Source: Peptococcaceae bacterium (GTDB lineage Bacteria > Bacillota > Peptococcia > DRI-13 > UBA5745). Taken from it: a stretch of 35,979 bases of DNA. Position numbers and translations under genes: made by a program. The DNA is taken from contig JAISDE010000190.1 in NCBI GenBank assembly GCA_031265035.1, positions 1 through 35,979 on the forward strand, in the 5' to 3' direction. Of this stretch, positions 27,500-35,979 are shown in pieces; the first letter of the stretch is position 1, and the number at the start of each line of letters is the position of its first letter. The notes beneath the pieces were generated by a model, which saw only the letters and a list, made by a program, of their open reading frames with translations, was not told where the DNA came from and made no database searches.

Positions 27500-27658
27500 A
27501 GGGGATCCTCCTCTCAGTGATCTATTAAAATTAATATGCTCTATGGGTATGAAGGAACCGCGCGACCCCCCTTCTGTTTTTATTGCTCCTGAGGGCTCTA
27601 TCACCGGGTTTCCTGGCCATAGGCGACACGATCCCGCGATCAGGCGGGCGCGACCGTA

Positions 27659-29902
27659 TCAGCTGAGGATTTTTTTCATTACCTCCGCGGGCGTCAGCGG
27701 CAACTCAAAGAACCGCCGGCCCAAAGCGTTTTCCACAGCGTTGGTGATGGCCGGGATACCCGGTATCAAAGCAGGCTCGCCGACGCCTTTGGCGCCGAAG
27801 GGACCGGCCTCTCCAGGACATTCCACGATAATGGGATAAATTTCCGGTACATCCATGGTGGTAGGAATAAGGTATTTGGAGAAGACAGGGTTTTTGATTT
27901 TACCCTTCTCATGCTCGATCTTCTCAAAGATAACGAAGCCTTGAGCCATAACCATGCCGCCCTCGATCTGGCCTTCCACCATAACCCTGTCTATCGCCTG
28001 GCCTACATCGTGGGCGGAAACCAGCTTCAGAGTGTCCACCTCACCGGTGGAGGTATCCACTTCCACTAAAGCTATGGTCACCCCGTAGGAGTAGACCTCA
28101 TAAGGGATACCGGCCATAGTTTTGGCGTCCAGATAGGTGGTTTTGGGGTTGTAAGCGCCGGCGCCTACCGCCAGCTGGCCCCATTTTTTCATTTCCGCCA
28201 TCAACTCGGCATAAGTCATTTTGATGGCTGGATCTTTGGCGCTATAGATCATCCTGCCCCGGAAGATCAAGTATTCCTTGGGAACTTTGAGGAAATTGGC
28301 GGCCGTCTGAGCTAAAGTCTCCTTGGCCTGCCGGCAGGCGATCCTGGTGGCGTTGCCGGAAATAAAGGTCTGGCGGCTGGCGGAGGACGCCCCGCCCTCC
28401 GGCGTCACCATAGTGTCGGCGGCGGTGACGTGAATATCGTCATAGGAAAGTCCCAGTTCTTCGGCGGCGATCAGGGCCATGACGGTAGATGAGCCCTGAC
28501 CGATATCGGCGCAGCCTACCATCAGGTTGACGGAAGCGTCGGGCAATACCTCCACAAAGGCGGCGGCTGGATTGGGCAGGCCGGTGTTGCCCACGCCGTA
28601 CCACATGCAGCCTACACCGACACCTTGATTTTCCTTGACGGTGGTTATAACCTCCGCCGCTTTTTCCTTAGCCGCTCTCAAAGCCCCTATGAAGCCTACG
28701 GACTCATCCAGCGTCTGGCCGGTGGCCAGTACCGTGCCGGGCTTTTGGGCATTGAGAATACGCAAGTCGATGGGATCCATATTGAGGGCTTTAGCCAAAG
28801 CGTTCATCTGGCCTTCATGACATACGGAGACTTGGGGTACGCCAAAGCCGCGGAAAGCGCCGGCCATGGGGTTGTTGGTATAAACGAAATCCGAGTCTAC
28901 CCGGACGTTGGGCACGTCGTAAGGACCCATGCAGTGGACGACGGCTCTGGTGATCACCGCCGGCCCGTAGGAGGCGTAAGCGCCGGTATCGCCGATGATG
29001 AAGACTTCTACCGCTAAAAGCTTGCCATCCTTGGTGGCGCCGGTTTTCGCTCTCATGATCATGGGATGGCGCTTGGCGGAAACGTCGGTGGACTCTTGGC
29101 GGCTTCGGACAATTTTTACCGGTCGGCCCGTGGCGTTGGCCAAAAGGGCCAGATGACACTGAACGGAAATATCCAGCTTGCCGCCGAAGCCGCCGCCTGT
29201 GGCCATCTGCGTTACCCGAACTTTATTGTTGGGCAGGCCCATGGTCCTGGCTACTTCCCCCCGGTCAAAATGGGCGTTTTGGGTAGAGGCGTAAACGGTG
29301 ATGATCCCATCCTCAACCCGGGCCACGCCGGCGTCCGGCTCGATAAACATATGGGTAAGCATATTGGTGGTATAGGTGCCCTCAATGATAACGTCACATC
29401 GCGCGAAAGCCGCGTCCACATCGCCGCGTTCCAAATGCTTGCGAGCGTGGAGGTTGCTGTCGCCGTGGATTTTTGGGCTGCCTTCCCGCATAGCGTCCTC
29501 ATAAGTGAAAACGGGCTCAAGCAGATCGTACTCCACTTCCATCAATTCCAGGGCTTCCTCCGCCAATTCCGGCGTCTCGGCGGCCACCAGCGCTATAGCG
29601 TCGCCTACCCGCCGGACTTTATCATCCACTAGCACAGGCTCATCCTTCATGATGATTCCGATGCGGTTGCCGCCGGGTATATCCTTGGATGTCAGTACGC
29701 GAGCCACGCCGGGCAGGGCCAGGGCCTTGGAGGCGTCGAAGCGCTTGATGACGGCGTGAGGTACCGAGCTACGGAAAACACCGCCGTACAGCATATGATC
29801 AAATTTCAAGTCGGCGGCAAATTTTGTCTCGCCGATAACTTTATTATAGGCGTCCTTTTTGATATTGCTTTTACCAAGGATCGCCAGATCTCGTAATGCC
29901 AT
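27659..29902 (-). CDS. Nicotinate dehydrogenase molybdopterin subunit, one-piece (NdhL + NdhM equivalent)
   Basis: 747 aa xanthine dehydrogenase-family Mo subunit: [51 protein letters not shown] (conserved Glu). Confidence 0.9.
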   Translation of the reverse strand: MALRDLAILGKSNIKKDAYNKVIGETKFAADLKFDHMLYGGVFRSSVPHAVIKRFDASKALALPGVARVLTSKDIPGGNRIGIIMKDEPVLVDDKVRRVGDAIALVAAETPELAEEALELMEVEYDLLEPVFTYEDAMREGSPKIHGDSNLHARKHLERGDVDAAFARCDVIIEGTYTTNMLTHMFIEPDAGVARVEDGIITVYASTQNAHFDRGEVARTMGLPNNKVRVTQMATGGGFGGKLDISVQCHLALLANATGRPVKIVRSRQESTDVSAKRHPMIMRAKTGATKDGKLLAVEVFIIGDTGAYASYGPAVITRAVVHCMGPYDVPNVRVDSDFVYTNNPMAGAFRGFGVPQVSVCHEGQMNALAKALNMDPIDLRILNAQKPGTVLATGQTLDESVGFIGALRAAKEKAAEVITTVKENQGVGVGCMWYGVGNTGLPNPAAAFVEVLPDASVNLMVGCADIGQGSSTVMALIAAEELGLSYDDIHVTAADTMVTPEGGASSASRQTFISGNATRIACRQAKETLAQTAANFLKVPKEYLIFRGRMIYSAKDPAIKMTYAELMAEMKKWGQLAVGAGAYNPKTTYLDAKTMAGIPYEVYSYGVTIALVEVDTSTGEVDTLKLVSAHDVGQAIDRVMVEGQIEGGMVMAQGFVIFEKIEHEKGKIKNPVFSKYLIPTTMDVPEIYPIIVECPGEAGPFGAKGVGEPALIPGIPAITNAVENALGRRFFELPLTPAEVMKKILS

Positions 29903-29926
29903 ATAGTTTTCGCCCTCCTTCGCTCC

Positions 29927-30391
29927 TTAATTTCCCGCGGCCATATCCACGGCCCTGAATATTTTAGTGTAGCCGGTGCAGCGGCAGAGATTGCCGGAAA
30001 GAGCCCGCCTGATCTCCTCGCGAGTGGGATGGGGATTTCGCAGCAACAGGGCTTTAGCCGACAAGATCATGCCCGGCGTACAATAACCGCATTGCACGGC
30101 GCCGGCTTCCAGGAAGGCGGCCTGCAATTTATCCAGCTCGCCATCCTTGGCTAAGCCCTCCAGTGTCAGGATACTGTCGCCCTCAATCTGGCCCGCCAGC
30201 ATCAGGCAAGAAGTAACGGGAATATCGTTCACCAAAATAGTGCAGGCGCCGCATTCCCCCTCGCCGCAGCCTTCCTTGACGCTGGTGCACTCGCAATCCT
30301 CCCGCAAAAGGTCTACTACCCGTTTGTTGGGATAAGTTTCCGCCGTTACCGGCGCCCCGTTTAGCGTAAAGTTAATTTTTATTTTATCCAT
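29927..30391 (-). CDS. ndhS: Nicotinate dehydrogenase small subunit (2 x [2Fe-2S])
   Basis: CTSVKEGCGEGECGACTILVND, QCGYCTPGMILSAKALL, GNLCRCTGY. Confidence 0.92.
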   Translation of the reverse strand: MDKIKINFTLNGAPVTAETYPNKRVVDLLREDCECTSVKEGCGEGECGACTILVNDIPVTSCLMLAGQIEGDSILTLEGLAKDGELDKLQAAFLEAGAVQCGYCTPGMILSAKALLLRNPHPTREEIRRALSGNLCRCTGYTKIFRAVDMAAGN

Positions 30392-30393
30392 AG

Positions 30394-31275
30394 TTAGCAT
30401 CCGCCTTCCCCCAGGCCAAAATCCACCAGAATCCGGCCGAAGGTTTTGTCGGAAACGCCTTTAACCCCTTCTCTTTTGTAGGGCATGGAAGCTCTGGTGG
30501 GAATCATGCTTCCAACGATATCCGACAACATGCCGGCGCAAGGCGCGAAAGTATTTTTGCTTACGGGCTTGCCGATCAGGTACTCCTCAACTTTTGGCAA
30601 ACGGGCAGGCTTGGGCGATACGCCGCCGACAACCACCTGAGCCCTGGTAATGCTGTCGGAGTCGTCTTTCTCAACCAATATAGACAAACCGACGACGACG
30701 ATAACCAGAGCCTTTCTTTTGCCCAGCTTCATGGTGGCCGTGGCCACGCCTTTGGCGGGGGCGTCGAAATAGATTTCCGTCAACAACTCGTCGCCGGCAA
30801 TCCGGGTTTTTTTGCGGTCGGCGTAAAAGTCCGTCAACTTCATTTCCCGTTTGCCGGCTTTGCTTCGCAGCACCACGGAAGCGTCCAGGGCCATGAGGGT
30901 AGTTGGGCTGTCGCCGGCTACGGAGCAATTGACCACATTGCCGCCGATGGTGCCCAGATTGCGGATCTGAGGCGAGCCTACATGGGCGCAGCAGGAATGT
31001 AGGCCTTTGACCTTGTCTTTGATGTAAGGATTATTTTCCAAATCGCTGAAGGTGGTCAAGGCGCCGATCCTTACTTGGCCTGCCGCCACTTCGCAGTAAC
31101 GAAGCTCTTTGATTTTATTGATGCTGATTACGCAGTCCGTATTCCTGCGCCGCTCTTTTAGCTCAATGACTATATCGGTTCCGCCGGCGGCCACTGTGGC
31201 GCTCCCCTTATACTGAGCCAGCAACTCCAGCGCCTCCGCGAGGGTTTTGGGTGTATAAAAATTAAATGCTCTCAT
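30394..31275 (-). CDS. ndhF: Nicotinate dehydrogenase FAD subunit
   Basis: FNFYTPKTLAEALELLAQYKGSATVAAGGTDIVIELK, HVGSPQIRNLGTIGGNVVN. Confidence 0.92.
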   Translation of the reverse strand: MRAFNFYTPKTLAEALELLAQYKGSATVAAGGTDIVIELKERRRNTDCVISINKIKELRYCEVAAGQVRIGALTTFSDLENNPYIKDKVKGLHSCCAHVGSPQIRNLGTIGGNVVNCSVAGDSPTTLMALDASVVLRSKAGKREMKLTDFYADRKKTRIAGDELLTEIYFDAPAKGVATATMKLGKRKALVIVVVGLSILVEKDDSDSITRAQVVVGGVSPKPARLPKVEEYLIGKPVSKNTFAPCAGMLSDIVGSMIPTRASMPYKREGVKGVSDKTFGRILVDFGLGEGGC

Positions 31276-31358
31276 AAAAGAACGAACCCCTTTCGTCTTT
31301 TAACAACGCGACAAAACCGGATAATACTTTTGCTAAAGAGAGAAGAACGCCTATAAGC

Positions 31359-32249
31359 TTAGCTATTCTTGATCTTTATGCCGGCTAGGTCTTCCCAAAC
31401 TTTGACTACAGCCGAAATATCCTGTCGGTTGAATCCTTTGGCCCGGGCCATCTCAAAAACCTGTGCCGCCGCGGCGGTCAAAGGCAGAGGCGCGGCCACA
31501 TCTTTGGCGGCGTCAAGCGCTAAACCAAGATCCTTGCGCTGCAGATCCACGGCAAAGCCCTTATCAAAGGCGTCGGCCATGATGAATTGGTCGAATTTAG
31601 CCTCCAGAGCGTAAGAGCGGCCGGAACTGACGCCGATCACTTCTTTCATGGTCTCCGCCCTCAGCCCCAGCCTGACGCCCAGGACAAGGGCTTCCGCCAA
31701 CGCCGCCATGCTGACGCCCAAAAGCAAATTGTTGACGATCTTAATGGCGTCGCCGGCGCCGGCTTCCCCAACATGATAAATATTTTTGCCTAATACCCTG
31801 AGAACATCCGAGACTTTTTCGTAAGTCGCCTCATCGCAGCCCACCATGATGGTAAGAGTTCCCGCCGCGGCGCCGGCCACGCCGCCGCTGACAGGCGCGT
31901 CCATATAGACGACGCCGTATCTCTCGGCGGCCTTGGCCATGGCCTTTGTGGAGGCGGGGGCCACGCTGCTCATGTCCATGATGATAGCGCCCGGCTGGCA
32001 GCTTTCCAGGACGCCGCCTTGGCCGGTCATTACCGTCTCGACAATTTTGGCGTTGGGCAATGAGGTGATGATCAAGTCGGCTTTAGCGGCCAACTCCCCG
32101 CCGCCGGCGCAGACTTTGGCGCCCAAGCTTCCCAGCTCTTTGACATTCGCCTCGGACAAATCGTGAACGTAAACCTCGTAGCCGGCGGATAAAAGATTTT
32201 TTGCCATAGGCTTCCCCATGGCGCCTACACCGATAAAACCGATTTTCAT
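31359..32249 (-). CDS. hgd: 2-(hydroxymethyl)glutarate dehydrogenase (3-hydroxyisobutyrate dehydrogenase-like)
   Basis: MKIGFIGVGAMGKPMAKNLLSAGYEVYVHD, DAPVSGGVAGAAAGTLTIMVG, KIVNNLLLG; cluster context. Confidence 0.88.
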   Translation of the reverse strand: MKIGFIGVGAMGKPMAKNLLSAGYEVYVHDLSEANVKELGSLGAKVCAGGGELAAKADLIITSLPNAKIVETVMTGQGGVLESCQPGAIIMDMSSVAPASTKAMAKAAERYGVVYMDAPVSGGVAGAAAGTLTIMVGCDEATYEKVSDVLRVLGKNIYHVGEAGAGDAIKIVNNLLLGVSMAALAEALVLGVRLGLRAETMKEVIGVSSGRSYALEAKFDQFIMADAFDKGFAVDLQRKDLGLALDAAKDVAAPLPLTAAAAQVFEMARAKGFNRQDISAVVKVWEDLAGIKIKNS

Positions 32250-32271
32250 AAGTACCAATCCTTTTTAGTTA

Positions 32272-32343
32272 GTTTATGGAGCAGTTTACGGAGCAGTGTA
32301 TGGAGCAGTGTATGGAGTATTGTATGGAGTGTTGTATGGAAAG
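32272..32343. repeat. Six tandem copies of a 12-bp unit (GTGTATGGAGCA-like)
   Basis: gtttatggagca gtttacggagca gtgtatggagca gtgtatggagta ttgtatggagtg ttgtatggaaag. Confidence 0.93.
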
Positions 32344-32358
32344 GGGCAAGGAAAGAGG

Positions 32359-32940
32359 TCAGCGTAAGCCGTCCTCGCCTTTGACCTCGCCGATTTGCAA
32401 GCCGCCGATTCTGGGATGGGGGCGGCCGCCGTCGGTGAAGGCCAGAGCCACTACGATCTCGTCGCATTTGGGAGCGTCGGCGACCCTGACTTCCATAGCG
32501 TCATAGTGCGTGCGGACAAAAGCGGCGTCTTTATAGTGCAAGGGTATGTCCAAGGCCGTACCGGCGGCGCCGGCTTTCTTGGCGGAGGGGATAATGGATT
32601 TGCCGCCGCCGATGGCGTCTCGCATGGGCTTGCCCAGCTTGGGATGCAAGATGGCGGCGCAATGCTCCAATTCTCCGCCCAAGCCGGTGATGGCGCCTTT
32701 GCCGTAGCTGTGTACCTTGCCCGCGCCCAGAATCTTTACGGCTTCTTTGGAGAGATAATCCCCCAGCCATTCGCCGATCTCGGTGAGCTCGGACAGATCC
32801 TCCCGATATTTGCCGGCGCAGGGATTTTTGATAACGGCGGCCACAGAGACCCGGCGCAGGGGTTTTTCCAGATCGGCAAAGCCCTCGTAACGGATTTCCT
32901 CAACACAGGCGACAATTTTTCTGATTTTAGGTTCCAACAT
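32359..32940 (-). CDS. Amino acid synthesis (AA_synth/DUF1185) family protein, function unknown
   Basis: IRKIVACVEEIRYEGFADLEKPLRRVSVAAVIKNPCAGKY, GKGAITGLGGELEHCAAILHPKLGKPMRDAIGGGKSIIPSAKKAG. Confidence 0.75.
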   Translation of the reverse strand: MLEPKIRKIVACVEEIRYEGFADLEKPLRRVSVAAVIKNPCAGKYREDLSELTEIGEWLGDYLSKEAVKILGAGKVHSYGKGAITGLGGELEHCAAILHPKLGKPMRDAIGGGKSIIPSAKKAGAAGTALDIPLHYKDAAFVRTHYDAMEVRVADAPKCDEIVVALAFTDGGRPHPRIGGLQIGEVKGEDGLR

Positions 32941-32967
32941 GAGCGATCTCTCCTTTATTTAGTTTAT

Positions 32968-33849
32968 TTATTTGGCGGCAGGCATATTGACTTGAATAGT
33001 TTGATCCTGAACCCTGGCGATCATGGCCAGCAAATTGCCTTTACGCATTTGCCTGTATGCCTCTTGCTTTACCTGGGCCAAAGCCTGCCGCTCCTCCCGG
33101 CGGGTAAGCCGATCCACCGCCGCCACTATCTCTAAATCCCGGATATCGCTTTGGGGATCGAGAGCGCCGGCTTTGGCGGTCAGCACCCGGGGTGAGGGAA
33201 CATAGGTAGTATTGGCCAGATGAGTGGCCAGAGCGTCGGCTAAGACGCAGCGGGAAGAAAAAACGCTGACTCCCTGGGCGATGCCCCGGGTAAAGCTTCT
33301 GCCCCCCAAACCGCTGGTGGCCACACCGCCGACGCCGTCCTCGGCTTTGATGGCGACCACCAGATCCACCTGACCGGAAGCGAGGCTGGACAAGACCCCC
33401 AGGTTCAGCTTTTGGCCGGGCGCCAGCCGCAGGGCCACATCGCCGCCGTTGTTGACGGAAACCCGGTCAGCGCCCCGGGCAAAGAGCCAATCGGCCACCA
33501 GATCCGACATAGCGCCGGCGACGGCGGCCATGGGAGTCAGGGTAGGTTCCTCCGCGGCTAAAACAGCTTCCAGCATTTTGGCCGGCAAGCCCGTCAGAAA
33601 CCGCGAAGGAATCCGGCCGGGGTACAGCCGCAATAAATCAAGGGAGGCGGTGATCTCTCTCAGGCCCTCATCGACTATGTCAAAGGCTTGACAGCAAAGA
33701 TCCGTCAAGGGGCTGCCATCTTTATCGGCCATGATAACCATGGAGACGGGCCCATAGTCTATGTAAACCTTGCCGTCCTCCAACACCCGGCCGGGCGGCG
33801 GGGCCTGATCGGCGGGAAGCCGGTCGCGATTTATAATTTGACGCCGCAT
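32968..33849 (-). CDS. UPF0280 family protein (ApbE superfamily)
   Basis: AGAMSDLVADWLFARGADRVSVNNGGDVALRL and VFSSRCVLADALATHLA, resembling the ApbE NxGGD and ADALAT segments. Confidence 0.8.
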   Translation of the reverse strand: MRRQIINRDRLPADQAPPPGRVLEDGKVYIDYGPVSMVIMADKDGSPLTDLCCQAFDIVDEGLREITASLDLLRLYPGRIPSRFLTGLPAKMLEAVLAAEEPTLTPMAAVAGAMSDLVADWLFARGADRVSVNNGGDVALRLAPGQKLNLGVLSSLASGQVDLVVAIKAEDGVGGVATSGLGGRSFTRGIAQGVSVFSSRCVLADALATHLANTTYVPSPRVLTAKAGALDPQSDIRDLEIVAAVDRLTRREERQALAQVKQEAYRQMRKGNLLAMIARVQDQTIQVNMPAAK

Positions 33850-33879
33850 AATAAGCCTCCGCGAACCGATAAGCGATGG

Positions 33880-35376
33880 TCAAAGATCGCCTTTTAGGGT
33901 TTTAGCGTCCTTGACTTGATCCATATGGCCGCCGATATTCTCGTAATCCGATAGCCTCATGGTATACTCCACTGGCGCCACGGTAGCGGGGGTGGGTACC
34001 CAGCTGAAGCCGTTGGCCACTACCTGCTCGGTATCGATGATAAAGTTGATGCCGCCGCCAGGCAGAATAAAGGTGGGGGCGCCGCCGATGGTCAGCACGG
34101 CTTTGCCGGCGTGGACGGCTTGGGAGAGGGCCAGGGGTTTTTTGCAGACGCCGCCCCGGGCGCTGCCGCCGGTACCGCCGGTATACATCACCGAGCAGCG
34201 GGATTCCTCGCAGGCTTCATTGATGGCCTTGGGTACCCTCAGGGCCTTTTCCGTCATGGGAATAGATTTGACCTCACCGTCAGCGCCCAGCTCAAAGAGC
34301 TCATAAATCTCGCCGGTGGTGTTGAGTACCAGTATTTGTATGCCGGGCTTGGCCACAGACATATCCACACTTTTGATGGCGTCCCGGCAGCTCATCAGCG
34401 TAGTGCCGCCGATGCCGTCGCCATGCTCGCCAAAATAACGGCCGCGGGAACTCTTGACGGCGTTGGGCGTCACGCCGCTCCAGGAAAGCCCGATGGCGGC
34501 GCCGGCCAGATGCTCGGTGCATAAGCCGATGACATGATGGTCAATAACCAGGCATTCGTCTACGCATTCTTTCATCAGGTTGGCGAAAAGACCGACGGTG
34601 GCGCTGCCGCAGCCCAGCCGCATTTTCTTTTCCTGAACGCCGTTGATCACGGGGGCTTTCCCAGCCCGCATACGAATTTTATACTTTTTATCCACGGAAA
34701 CTTCCACTTCCTGGCCATTGGCCAACTCCACGATCGTCCGGGCTGTCATGAAGCCGCCGTCGCCGGTGAGCCGGTTGGCGCCGCCGATGGCGATCATTTT
34801 GGAGCCGTACTCCTCCGTATTGACCATGCCAATGACCTTGCCGTCCCGGTAGACTTTAGCGCCTTCCTCACCGATATAGCTGTTGGTGTCCAGCTTAACG
34901 ATAAGGCCGCTATAGCTCAAAGGCGCCTCCGTTACTACCGTGACCACGTCAGCGCCCCCTCGGCTTTCCCTGACGATATGGGGAGCGGGCAGGGAGCAGG
35001 GGTAGTTGGCGCCGCCGCCCACGGCGGTGATGATGGGCCGGCGAATATTTTCATCGGGGAATACCAAAGCCTTGGGTTCCAGGACATGCTCCCGGGTTCT
35101 TTCCAGTCTGCCGTTTTTATTGGCGTAACGCTTGCAGGCGCCGGTAGCGCCTTCCGGTACCCGGCATTGAATAGGGCAGTTGCCGCATATCGCGGCGGCA
35201 GCCGGTAATTCGTCGGTTTTAGCTAAAGCTTTGAAAGGGCAAGCCCGCAGACAAATACCGCATTGCGCGCAGCTGTCTTTGATTTTTAGGGTTTTGCCAT
35301 CTAAAGACAAAGCGTCCGTAGGGCAGTTTTTTACGCAAATACCGCAGCTTTTACAGTTTTCATTGACAATGATCAC
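33880..35376 (-). CDS. hnr: 6-hydroxynicotinate reductase
   Basis: N-terminal 2x[4Fe-4S] ferredoxin domain CKSCGICVKNCPTDAL/CAQCGICLRACPFKAL plus extra Cys cluster CGNCPIQC; 498 aa; next to ena and ndh genes. Confidence 0.88.
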   Translation of the reverse strand: MIIVNENCKSCGICVKNCPTDALSLDGKTLKIKDSCAQCGICLRACPFKALAKTDELPAAAAICGNCPIQCRVPEGATGACKRYANKNGRLERTREHVLEPKALVFPDENIRRPIITAVGGGANYPCSLPAPHIVRESRGGADVVTVVTEAPLSYSGLIVKLDTNSYIGEEGAKVYRDGKVIGMVNTEEYGSKMIAIGGANRLTGDGGFMTARTIVELANGQEVEVSVDKKYKIRMRAGKAPVINGVQEKKMRLGCGSATVGLFANLMKECVDECLVIDHHVIGLCTEHLAGAAIGLSWSGVTPNAVKSSRGRYFGEHGDGIGGTTLMSCRDAIKSVDMSVAKPGIQILVLNTTGEIYELFELGADGEVKSIPMTEKALRVPKAINEACEESRCSVMYTGGTGGSARGGVCKKPLALSQAVHAGKAVLTIGGAPTFILPGGGINFIIDTEQVVANGFSWVPTPATVAPVEYTMRLSDYENIGGHMDQVKDAKTLKGDL

Positions 35377-35446
35377 AAGACGCCAACCTCCTAACCCTTC
35401 TCACCGTATTGAACCTTTTTGACCCCCCCACATTTTAACCCCAATA

Positions 35447-35979
35447 TTATAAAATTTTGGCCTGGCGGGTGGCGGGCGGCGTATTGCGGCTCTTGTTGAC
35501 CTTCACCGCGCCGTCGATGACGACGACGCTGACGCCGGGAATATCGCCGGCGGCGATGGCGCCCAAAGCGTCCCCGGCGACGGAGCCCAGGGGAGCGTCC
35601 ATGATCACCAGATCGGCCTCTTTACCCGGGGCGATAATACCGGTGTTCAGCCCATAGACCTTGGCGGTATTGCCGGTGGCCATGCAGATCGCCTGCTCGG
35701 GAGCGACGCCGGATATGGAAGCGATTTGGCAGATGTTTCGCAGAATGCCCAAAGGAATCAGGCCGGTGCCGGAAGGGGCGTCGTTGCCGAAAATGATCCG
35801 GGGGAGCATACCCTTTGCCTGAGCCCGGCGGGCTACATAATCCGCTACCTTGGGATTGCCGCACTGCACGATTTCCAGGGCGAATTCCGTCTCGTCCATG
35901 ATCCGGTCAACTTCCCGCTGGGAGATAGCGGTGGGCCCGCCGTTGATATGAGAGACCACATCGGGTTTTGTGGCGATGA
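35447..35979 (-). CDS. ena: Enamidase (amidohydrolase family), C-terminal part; N-terminus beyond right edge
   Basis: IATKPDVVSHINGGPTAISQREVDRIMDETEFALEIVQCGNPKVADYVARR...FGNDAPSGTGLIPLG...TGNTAKVYGLNTGIIAPGKEADLVIMDAP; frame open to the window end. Confidence 0.85.
   Translation of the reverse strand, partial: IATKPDVVSHINGGPTAISQREVDRIMDETEFALEIVQCGNPKVADYVARRAQAKGMLPRIIFGNDAPSGTGLIPLGILRNICQIASISGVAPEQAICMATGNTAKVYGLNTGIIAPGKEADLVIMDAPLGSVAGDALGAIAAGDIPGVSVVVIDGAVKVNKSRNTPPATRQAKIL

Overview
The window appears to come from a GC-rich Firmicutes-type chromosome and has three blocks. (1) About 1-12.0 kb, minus strand: a division/cell-wall (dcw) cluster in transcription order mraZ, rsmH, ftsL-like, spoVD/ftsI-like, murE, mraY, murD, ftsW/spoVE, murG, murC. 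murC runs off the left edge, and murF is missing from its usual place between murE and mraY. (2) About 12.1-17.6 kb, plus strand: a long hairpin-rich intergenic region, an orphan HipA-fold kinase, an ECF transporter energizing module (ecfA1-ecfA2-ecfT) and truA. (3) About 17.6-36.0 kb, minus strand: a nearly complete nicotinate fermentation cluster of the Eubacterium barkeri type (nicotinate to propionate + pyruvate). Transcription order: ena (cut by the right edge), hnr, UPF0280, AA_synth/DUF1185, hgd, ndhF, ndhS, one-piece ndhL-M, PTS EIIC-like membrane protein, dmdA, dmdB, mgm, mii, MutL/GlmL-like protein, dml, hmd. Points most worth following up: the Mo-cofactor subunit of nicotinate dehydrogenase is a single 747-aa chain, whereas the E. 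barkeri enzyme is split; a UPF0280 (ApbE-superfamily) gene sits directly after hnr, whose E. barkeri product carries covalent flavin; two accessory genes of unknown role (AA_synth, EIIC-like) lie inside the operon; a terminator-like hairpin lies in mid-cluster; and an unexplained ~550-bp hairpin-dense region precedes the orphan HipA-like gene. All calls come from reading the sequence and from memory of the families. No database search was run.
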